A model generated the notes under the pieces. That model ran no database searches, was not told the DNA's origin, and saw nothing but the letters and a program-made list of their open reading frames with translations. A DNA stretch of 64,000 nucleotides from Halostagnicola sp. A56 (lineage in GTDB: Archaea > Halobacteriota > Halobacteria > Halobacteriales > Natrialbaceae): assembly GCF_000691505.1 (NCBI RefSeq), contig NZ_JMIP02000019.1:158462-222461 (forward strand). Reading direction: 5' to 3'. Shown here piece by piece: positions 43,653-52,838 of this stretch. The first letter of the stretch is position 1. Each line of letters starts with the position of its first letter. The position numbers and the translations under genes were made by a program.

Positions 43653-45257
43653 ATGACCGAGAATTCGACCGCGGAATCTGCGACCGCGTCACTCGCCGCC
43701 CGCCTTCGACGACGCGTTCGATCGTTCGAGCCGATGTACCTGGCGTTTCTGGGACTGCTCGCGATCCCGAGTTACGTCTTCGACTCGCTTGCCGTTCTGG
43801 AAGTCTTCGAGATCTTCTATCTCGCCTTCCTCTGGCCGTTCGTCGCGCCGCTGCTCGAGGCGGTGTTGCAACGGGGGACCGACGCGGACGAGGCCGTCGA
43901 GCCGACCGACTGGATCGACATGGGCCACTGGAGCGAGTACGCCGTCTGGCTGCTTTCGATTCCGTTGACGTTTCTCAACCCCTTCGTCCTGGCCCAGGAC
44001 TTCCGACAGTGGCTCGGCACGCTCCTCGCGCTCGCGCGCCACCGCGGCTCCGTTCCCGAGGCCGGAGACGCCGACCGACAGGTCTCCTACCGGCTGCCCT
44101 TCGACGGCGCGTGGACGGTCGTCAACGGCAGCCACAGCCGAGACTACTCCCACTCGTGGTTTCCGGTCAATCAGCGCTACGCCTACGATTTCGTTATCAC
44201 CGACGCAGAGGGGAGCACCCGTCCCGACAGCGCGGCCGCGACCGTCGAGAATTACTACTGCTACGACGAACCGATCCTCGCGCCCGCCGATGGGGTCGTG
44301 ATCGACACCTTCGACGGCGACCTCGAGCCGTCCCGCGCGGGCGGGTTCTCCCACCCGCTCAAGCGAGACATCCGCGGCAACTACGTCGTGATCCAGCACG
44401 CGCCCGACGAGTATAGCTGTCTGGCCCACCTCGTGCCGGGGAGCGTGACGGTCGAACCCGGAGAGCGAGTCGAGCGCGGCCAGCGAGTCGGCCGCTGTGG
44501 CCACTCCGGGAACTCCTCGGAGCCCCACCTGCACTTCCAACTGCAGGATCAGCCGAACTTCGCGCTCGCGACGAGTCGGCCGATCGCCTTCGACGATGTC
44601 GCCTTCGAGTGGCCCGGTGCCGAGGCGCCGATCACCGAACCGTACCTCGGCGCGAGCGGGGACGATGGCGGTGCACGCAACGTCGCGCTTCCCGGGGATT
44701 TGGCGGACGGCACCTACCGCGCTCGAGCCTTCCTCACCGCCGGTCAGCGCGTGGCCCACGTCGGCCACGACGCCGACGCGGACCGGGCCGACAGCGACGC
44801 TCCCGACGACCGGCGCCGCGAGATCGCCACGGGAGCGAAAGCGAATCGCCGTCGCCCGGCGAGCGTCGCGCTCGGACGGATCGGCTTCGGAGCCTGCGTC
44901 GGCGGCGTCGCGGCGGTCGTTGCGTCGATTTTCGTCTCCCCGCTGACCGTCGCCGGACTCCTCGGCGTCGCCGCGGCGGCCGCTCCGCTCGCGAGGATCG
45001 CAGACCGGTCCATACACGACGCCGACGGGAGACTCGAGCGTCGACTCGAAGCAGTTGGAACCGCCGCCGGCATCGCCGCAGTTGGTGCGGCCGTGGCGTG
45101 GTACGGGCTGACCGACCCAGCGGTCGGTTTCGGCCCGCGCACCCTCGGCGTATCGGCCTTCCTGCTCGGGTTCATCGTCGACGCCGCCGCCGGCGAGTAC
45201 GACAGGCGACAGTTGCGCGAGTCGTTTCGCGGCGTCGTCTCCCCCGCGACCGCCTGA
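43653..45257 (+). CDS. Membrane-bound M23-family metallopeptidase-like protein
   Basis: The start chosen is ATG 43653 (MTENSTAESATASL), giving 534 residues. Three membrane helices occupy about 30-135. An M23/LytM domain lies at about 145-310: NQRYAYDFVITD corresponds to the HxxxD motif (the usual His is not evident, so a metal ligand may be altered), and GHSGNSSEPHLHFQLQ is the HxH motif. Two to four further helices lie near the C-terminus. M23 enzymes usually cut peptidoglycan, which archaea lack, so the target may be S-layer or other proteins, or the domain may be non-catalytic. Confidence 0.8.
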   Translation: MTENSTAESATASLAARLRRRVRSFEPMYLAFLGLLAIPSYVFDSLAVLEVFEIFYLAFLWPFVAPLLEAVLQRGTDADEAVEPTDWIDMGHWSEYAVWLLSIPLTFLNPFVLAQDFRQWLGTLLALARHRGSVPEAGDADRQVSYRLPFDGAWTVVNGSHSRDYSHSWFPVNQRYAYDFVITDAEGSTRPDSAAATVENYYCYDEPILAPADGVVIDTFDGDLEPSRAGGFSHPLKRDIRGNYVVIQHAPDEYSCLAHLVPGSVTVEPGERVERGQRVGRCGHSGNSSEPHLHFQLQDQPNFALATSRPIAFDDVAFEWPGAEAPITEPYLGASGDDGGARNVALPGDLADGTYRARAFLTAGQRVAHVGHDADADRADSDAPDDRRREIATGAKANRRRPASVALGRIGFGACVGGVAAVVASIFVSPLTVAGLLGVAAAAAPLARIADRSIHDADGRLERRLEAVGTAAGIAAVGAAVAWYGLTDPAVGFGPRTLGVSAFLLGFIVDAAAGEYDRRQLRESFRGVVSPATA

Positions 45258-45331
45258 TCCAGCCGACCGTCGCCGACCGCCTCGAGAACCGATGACGCGG
45301 TTTTGATTAGCCGTCGGACCGATCGACCGGT

Positions 45332-45961
45332 ATGAGCGACGTGCTGATTCCCGGCGGTCGCGACGTTCGCGGAACGCTCGAGGAGCCCACGTTCAGCGAT
45401 CAGGCGGGCGAACGCGCTCCGAACGCAATCGTCGTCGCCTGCCCGCCTCATCCCCAACAGGGCGGCTCCCGAAGCGACCAGCGGCTCCGCGCGGTGAGCG
45501 AGGCACTCATCGAGGACGGGATTGCCTGTCTGCGCTTCGATTACGGCCCCTGGGACGAGGGATACGGCGAGCGCGAAGACGTTCGAAACGCCATTCGCTG
45601 GGCGGACGAGCGATACGAACGGGTCGGCGTCTTCGGCTACAGCTTCGGCGCGACGCTCTCGTTGCTGGCCACAGCGGCTCTCGATCCGAGTCCCGATGCC
45701 GTCGCCGCCCTGGCACCGACCGCACGGCTCGCCGACGACCTCGATGCACTCGAGGCGATGGACGGGCTCGAGCCGCCGACTCATGTTCTTTACGGCGAAC
45801 GCGATACGACGGCCGAGTGGAAACCGGTCGTCGAATGCGCACGCGAGCGGGGCGACGAAACGACTGCGCTGGCGGGCGACCACTTCTTCGTCGGCGCACA
45901 GGACGATATCGCGTCGACCGTCGCGTCGTTCTTCATGCGAACGCTGCTCGAGTCGACCTGA
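45332..45961 (+). CDS. Alpha/beta-hydrolase of the dienelactone-hydrolase-like type
   Basis: A 209-residue cytoplasmic hydrolase. VGVFGYSFGATLSL is the nucleophile elbow (G-x-S-x-G with Ser), HVLYGERDTTAEW supplies the acid Asp, and LAGDHFFVG the catalytic His. The opening VVACPPHPQQGGSRSDQRLR is typical of the family of small esterase-like proteins. The substrate is unknown. The gene is monocistronic. Confidence 0.85.
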   Translation: MSDVLIPGGRDVRGTLEEPTFSDQAGERAPNAIVVACPPHPQQGGSRSDQRLRAVSEALIEDGIACLRFDYGPWDEGYGEREDVRNAIRWADERYERVGVFGYSFGATLSLLATAALDPSPDAVAALAPTARLADDLDALEAMDGLEPPTHVLYGERDTTAEWKPVVECARERGDETTALAGDHFFVGAQDDIASTVASFFMRTLLEST

Positions 45962-46050
45962 TGGACCCTCCGAGCGGTCGGAAATCCGCTCGAGTCGGAG
46001 GCAGTTACAGTGCCTTCGTGAACTGCTATTCGCCGTGTCGATCCGACAGA

Positions 46051-47943
46051 TTAGTCTCGGCCGTGTCGCGTGAGACACTTCGAGAGTCCGATCAACTCCA
46101 CGGGTTCCGAATTATCGGGGGAGTAGACGACCATCTGCCCTTTCTCCATGTAGGGCACTTTCGACTCGAGGCTGCTCGGGATGTTCACGCTCTTGATGGC
46201 GTCCTCGTCGCCGAGATTGAGGACGACGGTCGTGTTGATCTGTTTGAAGACCGCGTCGTCGATGTCCTGCGGGTCCTGCGTGATCAGAAAGAGACCCAGT
46301 CGCTCCTTTCGACCCTGCTTTGCAGCCTCGGTGAACTTGCGGATTACCTTCCCCGCCTGCACGCTGTCGGCGTCGGTCAGGAAGTTGTGGGCCTCGTCCA
46401 TTCCCAGAATTAGCGGCGTCTCCTTGATCCGGTCGTAGGTCGGATCGTTCGAGAGCTTCTGGTCGATGAGCAGACTCGAGAGCGCGAGGACGACGGCTTC
46501 GGTCGCCCTCGAGTCGTTGATGTGATAGGTCGGAACCACCGAGAGCCCGCCGGGGCGGACGAACTCGTGTATCAGGTCGGTGATCGGCCGGGCGTCCTGG
46601 TCGAAGACGTGGCCGAAGCCGAGGACGCGCCGGCGGACGGCGTCGAAGGTCGCCTCGTGGACCCGGCCAGATTCGTCGAGTTCCTCCCGCAGCGCCGGGT
46701 CGTCGAGGAAGGTCGTGAACTCGCGGTACGTTCCGTCGGGGCCGTACTGGTCTCGAAATCGCGGGAGCAGGACGCTCGTGAGCGCGCCGTACTGGTTGTC
46801 GTTGAGGCCGCTGCCGGCGACGAGCCACGGGTTCTCGTGGACCATCGAGAACGGAATCGTGAACGCGACCTGCTCGGCGCGGTGGTGACCCGCCGCGTAC
46901 GACGAGTCCCCCACTTTCGGCACGAACGCGGTGGTCTTCTCGACGCCGCCGTAAGCGATGTTCTCGCGCTCGAGTCGGCGCGCGAACTCGTCGTCCAGTT
47001 CGGGGTTGTCGTCGTGCATCTGGGCGTACTCGTCCTGCGGGTCGAACTGGACGACCGCGGGCTGGACATCACGGCCGTCGTCCATCGGGTACGTTCGGTC
47101 CTCGGCGAGGTACTGCCGAAGGACGTTCTTCGCGGCGTGGGTCTTCCCCGACCCCGTTCCGCCAGCGACCAGCGAGTGTCGAAAGACGAGCGGGTCGCCC
47201 GCCTCGTAGTCGTCTTTCAGCGGGTAGTCGATCGTCGGCGGCGAGGCGGCCGTCCGAACCTTCTCGCCGCCGACCGAGAGGTGGCCGAGGAAGACGCCAT
47301 CCTCGGGGATCTTCAGCCCAGTCTTGATCTCCTCGGTGTCGTCTGCCGTCCGGATCACCGTCTGGGGTTTGGGCACCCGATCGGTCATCCGACGCTTGAG
47401 CTCGCCATCATCATCGTACAACACCGCGACCGGCTCGAGCGAGGCGATGAACTTGAAGTCGGCCTCGTCGATGCCGTCCCGGCGCATCGCCCGCCGGGCG
47501 TGGATTTCCGTCGCGTCGTCGGCGTGGTACTGCTGGGCGTACTCGAGGCCCGTGATTCGACAGAACAGGGTCTCGTCGCTCGCCGCTCCCGCCGGGCCGT
47601 CGCCTCCGGCCGGCGAGCCCGTGGCCTGCCCCGTCTCCTCGGGATAGGACGCGAGCAGGTACGTTCCGATCCTGATGTCGGATCGGTTCCCCCGCGTGAC
47701 GTAGGCCCGAAGCGTCGTGTCGTCTTCGTCCTCGGCGATTCGAAGGCCCTGGGAAACGCAGATGGTACCGATGCCGATGTCTTCGCCCTGCGGGTCCACC
47801 GCCGGTGACTCGAACTCGTCGGCGGCGGTCGCGGCGTTCGTTTCCGTCCCGCCGCCGGCCGAACTGTCGGCCGAATCCGCCGTCCCGCTCGAGTCGTCGC
47901 CGCCGTCGGCGGCGTGGTCGGTGAAATCGCCCAGATCGCTCAT
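46051..47943 (-). CDS. HerA/DUF87-type ATPase
   Basis: A 630-residue protein from ATG 47943 (MSDLGDFTDHAADGG). After a Ser/Asp/Gly-rich tail, residues about 35-200 form a HAS-barrel-like beta region. The Walker A is VAGGTGSGKTHAAKNVL, Walker B is LILGMDEAHNFL, and the arginine-finger region LFLITQDPQDID is typical. HerA-type ATPases pump or remodel DNA with NurA in end resection. No nurA is adjacent, so this may be one of the stand-alone haloarchaeal HerA-like proteins of unknown partner. Confidence 0.85.
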   Translation of the reverse strand: MSDLGDFTDHAADGGDDSSGTADSADSSAGGGTETNAATAADEFESPAVDPQGEDIGIGTICVSQGLRIAEDEDDTTLRAYVTRGNRSDIRIGTYLLASYPEETGQATGSPAGGDGPAGAASDETLFCRITGLEYAQQYHADDATEIHARRAMRRDGIDEADFKFIASLEPVAVLYDDDGELKRRMTDRVPKPQTVIRTADDTEEIKTGLKIPEDGVFLGHLSVGGEKVRTAASPPTIDYPLKDDYEAGDPLVFRHSLVAGGTGSGKTHAAKNVLRQYLAEDRTYPMDDGRDVQPAVVQFDPQDEYAQMHDDNPELDDEFARRLERENIAYGGVEKTTAFVPKVGDSSYAAGHHRAEQVAFTIPFSMVHENPWLVAGSGLNDNQYGALTSVLLPRFRDQYGPDGTYREFTTFLDDPALREELDESGRVHEATFDAVRRRVLGFGHVFDQDARPITDLIHEFVRPGGLSVVPTYHINDSRATEAVVLALSSLLIDQKLSNDPTYDRIKETPLILGMDEAHNFLTDADSVQAGKVIRKFTEAAKQGRKERLGLFLITQDPQDIDDAVFKQINTTVVLNLGDEDAIKSVNIPSSLESKVPYMEKGQMVVYSPDNSEPVELIGLSKCLTRHGRD

Positions 47944-48412
47944 ATACACGATATCTTATTCGTCCCTCAAAGAAATACCGAGACACGTGTCGGAGTTGTG
48001 TTCCGGACGGCGGCGACTCGAGAACAAACGGTACGAGAGCGAGTCGGACAACCGAATTCGTGGAGAGAAACGAACGATTCAGCGCTGGTGAATTACATGG
48101 CTTCGTGGACCTGAATTATTAGAACGAGAGGAGGTTCTTCGGTTCGATTCTACTGGACGGTTGGGCCGGTATTCTACTGGTTGTGATTGCAGTCACGAGT
48201 TTTTTCATCGCTTCGACGATTGGTCTGCGATTTCTCGCAACCGCGGGAATCCCCAATAAATAGATCTGCGTGTGCCGACTTCTGAGTCCGTATCGGACGG
48301 ATCGCTAGCGTTCGTACGCGCTGCAGGCCTTTTTGTGAGGGAGTCCTGTCGTAGCCACGTTTCGAGTCGACCTCCAGTTTCATGATAACATGACTCGTAT
48401 GTGCGAGTGACT
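47944..48412. other. 469-bp divergent intergenic region
   Basis: It separates the HerA-like and acyl-CoA synthetase genes. It is A/T-richer than either. TATA-like stretches occur near 47947-47965 on the minus side. The open frames in it have no haloarchaeal amino-acid bias, and I see no gene, RNA or strong repeat. Confidence 0.5.
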
Positions 48413-50437
48413 ATGCCAGAGGACCCCGCCCTCGAGGACATCGACGACGTCGTCCACGAACCCAGCCAGGAGTTCGTCGAGTCCACGAACGCCTACGAGT
48501 TCATGCAGACGTACGGAATCGACGACTACGACGAGTTGATCGAACGGACGACGACCGATCTCGAGGGGGTCGAGGAAAGCGGCGTCGACTGGTTCTGGGA
48601 CGAACTCGTCGACTACCTCGGGATCGAGTTTTTCGACCCCTACGACTCGGTCAGAGACGACAGCGACGGCCCGCAGTTCACGGAGTGGTATCCGGGCGGG
48701 GCGCTCAACATCGCGCACAACACGGTCGACCGTCACGCGGCAGTCGGCGAACCCGCCCGAAATCGGGTTGCGACGATCTGGGAGGGCGAGGACGGCGAGT
48801 GTCGGCAGATGACCTATCAGGAACTCCGGCGGCGGTCGAATCAGGTCGCCAACGCGCTCGAGCACTCGGGGATCGAGACCGGCGACACAGTCGGCCTCTA
48901 CATGCCGATGGTGCCGGAGGTCGTCCCGATCCTTTATGGCTGTTTCAAGGTCGGCGCGATCGCGGTGCCGATCTTTTCCGGGTTCGGCGTCGACGCCGTC
49001 GCGACGCGGATCGACGACGCCGCGTGTTCGGTCCTGTTCACCGGCGACGGCTTTCTCCGGCGGGGGAAGCCGGTCTTTCTAAAGTCCACTGCCGACGCGG
49101 CGATCGACCAGGTCGGCCACGTCGAGCGGACGATCGTCTTCGACCGCCTCGGCTCGAGCAATCCGACGAGCGAACACGAGATTCCGTGGACCGACGGCCG
49201 TGACGAGTGGTGGGCCGACGCCGTCGAGACCGCGGACGACGAGTACGAGACGAAATCGCTCGAGTCGAGCAGGGAGTCGATGCTGCTGTACTCCTCGGGA
49301 ACGACGGGGACGCCGAAGGGGATCGTCCACACCCACGCGGGTATCCAGGTGCAGTGTGCGAAGGAATTGCACTTCGGGTTCGACCTCGAGCCCGCTGACC
49401 GGTTCTTCTGGGTGAGCGACATCGGCTGGATGATGGGGCCGTGGACCCTGATCGGCGTCCACACCTTCGGCGGCACAGTCTTCATGTACGAGGGGGCACC
49501 CGACTACCCGAATCCGGACCGGTTCTGGGAGCTGATCGACCGACATGAGATCACTCAGTTCGGAATCTCGCCGACCGCGATACGGGCGCTTCGAAAACAC
49601 GGGGATAGCTGGATCGAGGGTCACGACCTCTCTTCGCTGCGAGTTTTGGGGTCGACCGGCGAGCCGTGGGACCCCGAATCCTGGCGCTGGTTCTACGAGC
49701 ACGTCGGCGGCGGCGAGTGTCCGATCATCAATATCTCCGGCGGCACCGAGATCTGCGGCTGCTTTCTGATGCCGATGCCGACCGAGCCCCTGAAACCCTG
49801 TACGCTCGGCGGACCGGGACTCGGGATGGACATCGACGTCGTCGACGCCGCAGGCGAGTCGGTCAGGGACGACCACGAACGCGGCTTCCTCGTCGCTCGA
49901 GACTCCTGTCCCTCGATGACGAAGTCGCTCTGGTCGGGCGACGACCGCTACCTCGAGGAGTACTGGTCGACGTTCGCGGACCCGCCGCTGTGGAACCACG
50001 GCGACTGGGCGCAGGTGGACGACGACGGCTTCTGGTTCCTCCACGGCCGGGCCGACGACGCGCTAAATGTCGCCGGGCGGAAGGTCGGCCCGGCCGAAGT
50101 CGAAGGCGCGCTCATCGACCACGAGGCGGTCACCCAGGCCGCCGCGGTGGGCGTCCCCGACGAGACGACCGGGACCGCCGTCGTCGCCTACGTCATCGCC
50201 GGCGACGACGTGGCAGAAAGCGACGAGTTGCGCGACCGGCTTCGCGAGCGGGTCGGCGACGAACTCGGGAAGCCCTTCCGACCCAGAGAGATCCTTTTCG
50301 TCGACGACTTCCCCAAAACCCAGTCCGGGAAGATCATCCGCCGAGCCATCGAGGCGACCTACGCGGGCGAGGATCCCGGCGACATGGACAGCATCGAGAA
50401 TCTGGAAGCGCTCGAGGAACTCGAGTCAGCCAACTGA
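48413..50437 (+). CDS. AMP-forming acyl-CoA synthetase (acetyl-CoA synthetase-like)
   Basis: A 674-residue ANL-family enzyme; the start chosen is ATG 48413 (MPEDPALEDIDDVV) over the GTG four codons earlier. LLYSSGTTGTPKGIVHTHAG is the AMP-binding P-loop, ISGGTEICGCF the adenine region, NHGDWAQVDDDGFWFLHGRADD the hinge, and KTQSGKIIRRAI the acyl-lysine regulated by acetylation in Acs. The long N-terminal region is Acs-like. The substrate is probably a short-chain fatty acid. It is followed directly by the facing VapBC-like pair. Confidence 0.9.
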   Translation: MPEDPALEDIDDVVHEPSQEFVESTNAYEFMQTYGIDDYDELIERTTTDLEGVEESGVDWFWDELVDYLGIEFFDPYDSVRDDSDGPQFTEWYPGGALNIAHNTVDRHAAVGEPARNRVATIWEGEDGECRQMTYQELRRRSNQVANALEHSGIETGDTVGLYMPMVPEVVPILYGCFKVGAIAVPIFSGFGVDAVATRIDDAACSVLFTGDGFLRRGKPVFLKSTADAAIDQVGHVERTIVFDRLGSSNPTSEHEIPWTDGRDEWWADAVETADDEYETKSLESSRESMLLYSSGTTGTPKGIVHTHAGIQVQCAKELHFGFDLEPADRFFWVSDIGWMMGPWTLIGVHTFGGTVFMYEGAPDYPNPDRFWELIDRHEITQFGISPTAIRALRKHGDSWIEGHDLSSLRVLGSTGEPWDPESWRWFYEHVGGGECPIINISGGTEICGCFLMPMPTEPLKPCTLGGPGLGMDIDVVDAAGESVRDDHERGFLVARDSCPSMTKSLWSGDDRYLEEYWSTFADPPLWNHGDWAQVDDDGFWFLHGRADDALNVAGRKVGPAEVEGALIDHEAVTQAAAVGVPDETTGTAVVAYVIAGDDVAESDELRDRLRERVGDELGKPFRPREILFVDDFPKTQSGKIIRRAIEATYAGEDPGDMDSIENLEALEELESAN

Positions 50438-50872
50438 TCAACGAGGGTCGTACGGATTCGTCGGCGTCGTGAGGCGAGCAATATCGTCTATCCGATCGAA
50501 ATCGTCGTCGAACGCGTACAGGTACTCGAGTCCGTTCGATTGCAGATACGCGACGAGACAGGCATCAACGAACGAGAGTGCGTCGTAGGTCCGGAATACT
50601 GATTTGGCGGTCGCTCGCTCGTCTGGGTCGAGCGTGTCGACGTGGAACCGGACGTTTTCTTCTACTCGATCGAGAAAATCGACGGCTGCCTCGTGACCGG
50701 CGTGTATTGTGAGCCCGTTGAGTGTCTCGGCGAGTACGTAGTTGAGAACGACAGCTTCCGGGAGTGACTGGTCGTCTATCCCCCGCAGGATCGGCAATGC
50801 ATCTTCGTGGCTTGCATCTCGACGATAGCTCGCACCGAACAACACCGATATATCGACGACAGCGCGTGGCAT
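50438..50872 (-). CDS. vapC: PIN-domain VapC-like toxin
   Basis: A 144-residue PIN nuclease: the first acidic residue lies in VVDISVLFGA, the Glu in LAETLNGLT, and the later Asp residues in SFVDACLVAYLQ and YAFDDDFDRID. PIN toxins cut RNA, often tRNA or rRNA, with Mg2+. The preceding antitoxin gene ends one base before this ATG, the usual TA coupling. The stop abuts the acyl-CoA synthetase stop. Confidence 0.88.
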   Translation of the reverse strand: MPRAVVDISVLFGASYRRDASHEDALPILRGIDDQSLPEAVVLNYVLAETLNGLTIHAGHEAAVDFLDRVEENVRFHVDTLDPDERATAKSVFRTYDALSFVDACLVAYLQSNGLEYLYAFDDDFDRIDDIARLTTPTNPYDPR

Positions 50873-51118
50873 TCACTCGAGTCCCCAGTCGTCGTGATCG
50901 GACGCCGCATCCGTCTCCTCGTCACCGTCGTAGCCCGCGAAGTTGGCGAACGATCCACCCCGACGGTGGACGACCTCGATTCGCACCGTTCCGTCGTCCT
51001 CGACGCTCCATCGAAGTTGATCGCCGTCGTCGATCTCGAGTTGTCGGCGGATCCGAGCGGGAATGTTCGCCTGGTTCCCGGAGACCTCACTCTCCGCGTC
51101 GACACGATCGGTGCTCAT
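50873..51118 (-). CDS. vapB: AbrB-type VapB-like antitoxin
   Basis: An 81-residue protein with a swapped-hairpin AbrB/SpoVT domain at the N-terminus (VSGNQANIPARIRRQLEI, DDGDQLRWSVEDDGTVRIEV) that should dimerise and bind the promoter. The acidic C-terminal tail (NFAGYDGDEETDAASDHDD) would wrap the PIN toxin. It is the first gene of the pair, with its promoter in the gap to gatB. Confidence 0.88.
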   Translation of the reverse strand: MSTDRVDAESEVSGNQANIPARIRRQLEIDDGDQLRWSVEDDGTVRIEVVHRRGGSFANFAGYDGDEETDAASDHDDWGLE

Positions 51119-51221
51119 AATTGTGGAAACTCGCCACGGGAATAAATATCGTGTGGTGGATTACTGATGGGACGACTCCGTCCCGTTACGCTTTACCCCT
51201 GCCGGGCCGAATCGAGGAGCA

Positions 51222-52706
51222 ATGACTGCCCAGACCGTCCAGCGGGGCGACCTCGTCACCGTCATCGGCCTCGAGGTTCACGTCCAACTGGAAACCGACA
51301 CGAAGATCTTCTGTCGCTGTTCGACCGAGCCGGCCGACGACCCCAACGAGAACGTCTGTCCCGTCTGTCTCGGACTCCCCGGCGCGTTGCCGGTGCTGAA
51401 CGAGGGAGCCGTCGAGGCCGCCGTCAAGATCGGGAAAGCCATCGACGCAGACATCCCCAAGGAAACCCGCTTCCACCGGAAGAACTACTACTACCCCGAC
51501 CTGCCGAAGAACTTCCAGATCACCCAGTACGACGAACCGATCTGTCAGGAAGGGGAACTCGAGATTCCGGTCGAGGGCGAGCGCCGCGACGTTCGCATCG
51601 AACGCGCACATCTCGAGGAAGACCCCGGCAGCCTCCAGCACGTCGGCGGCAGCATCGACAGCGCGGACTACACCCTCGTCGACTACAACCGCGCTGGGAC
51701 GCCGCTCATGGAGATCGTCACGGCACCCGACTTCCGGAGCGCCTCGGAAGTGCGGGCCTTTCTGGCCGAACTCGAGGAGGTGCTCGAGTACCTCGGCGTC
51801 TTCGACGCCGGCCGGGACGGCAGCCTGCGGATCGACGCCAACCTCTCGATCATCGAGAGCGAGGAAGCCGACGAGAACGGCGAGATCGGGGTCGACGCGC
51901 TCGAGGCCGCAAACCGGACGGAGGTCAAGAACATCTCGAGTCACAAGGGTGCGGAGAAGGCCTTGGCCTACGAGGAGACCCGACAGAAAAACGCCATCGA
52001 ACGCGGCCGCGTCGTCGAACAGGAGACCCGCCACTGGGACGAGAGCCGCGGAATCACGGTCTCGATGCGCTCGAAGGAAGAAGAAAAGGACTACCGCTAC
52101 TTCGAGGAGGCAGACCTCCCGCCGCTTCGGGTCTCCCACTGGAAGGACGAGATCTCGATCCCCGAACTGCCGACCGCTCGACGCGAACGGTTCCAGTCCG
52201 AGTACGGCCTGAGCGAGGAGGCGGCTTCGAAGCTCACCTCGACCAAGCAGGTCGCGGACTTCTACGAGTCGGTCGCTGGCGAGTTCGACCCCGACCTTGC
52301 GGCGACCTGGGTCGCGGACAACCTGCTCGGCGAACTGAACTACCGCGACATGGAGATCACGGACATCGCGGATCGACTCGGGGAGGTCACCCGACTCGTC
52401 GAACTCGTCGCCGAGGACGAGATCACGGCGAAAAACGCCCGCGAGACGGTGCTTCGGGACATGCTCGACGAAGGAGAGGAACCCGATTCGATCGTCGAGG
52501 CGGCCGGACTCGGCAAGACAGACGACGACGAGGTCCAATCCGCCGTCGTCGAGGCCATCGAGGAGAACCCCGACGCCGTCGGGGACTACGAGAGCGGCGA
52601 CGACGGCGCGATCAACTTCCTCGTCGGGCAGGTCATGCAAAAGACCGGCGGCAGCGCCGATCCGGGCGACGTGAATCAGTTACTGCGTGCGGAACTCGAG
52701 GACTGA
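51222..52706 (+). CDS. gatB: Glu-tRNA(Gln)/Asp-tRNA(Asn) amidotransferase subunit B
   Basis: A 494-residue GatB: VIGLEVHVQLETDTKIFCRC with VCPVCLGLPGALPVLNEGAV carries the four Cys that bind zinc, and DYNRAGTPLMEIVTAPDF is the family signature. The C-terminal YqeY-like helical tail ends QKTGGSADPGDVNQLLRAEL. With GatA and GatC it amidates mischarged tRNA; in archaea GatCAB mainly makes Asn-tRNA and GatDE makes Gln-tRNA. gatA and gatC are outside the window. Confidence 0.95.
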   Translation: MTAQTVQRGDLVTVIGLEVHVQLETDTKIFCRCSTEPADDPNENVCPVCLGLPGALPVLNEGAVEAAVKIGKAIDADIPKETRFHRKNYYYPDLPKNFQITQYDEPICQEGELEIPVEGERRDVRIERAHLEEDPGSLQHVGGSIDSADYTLVDYNRAGTPLMEIVTAPDFRSASEVRAFLAELEEVLEYLGVFDAGRDGSLRIDANLSIIESEEADENGEIGVDALEAANRTEVKNISSHKGAEKALAYEETRQKNAIERGRVVEQETRHWDESRGITVSMRSKEEEKDYRYFEEADLPPLRVSHWKDEISIPELPTARRERFQSEYGLSEEAASKLTSTKQVADFYESVAGEFDPDLAATWVADNLLGELNYRDMEITDIADRLGEVTRLVELVAEDEITAKNARETVLRDMLDEGEEPDSIVEAAGLGKTDDDEVQSAVVEAIEENPDAVGDYESGDDGAINFLVGQVMQKTGGSADPGDVNQLLRAELED

Positions 52707-52838
52707 CTGTCTCGGGGTCGCTTCCAGACCGCACGAATCACTTTCGCGAAATTCGTCGATTCCACAGGCGCTCGAGTTCGCGGAACCCCAGTTCCGCAAT
52801 CGCGTCGGTTAAGAGCCGAGACAGTGTGACTTTGCACC

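Noticed and set aside
48174..48383. 69-codon minus-strand frame in the gap before the acyl-CoA synthetase
   Set aside because: Basic, Gln/Arg-rich composition unlike haloarchaeal proteins and no similarity recognised.
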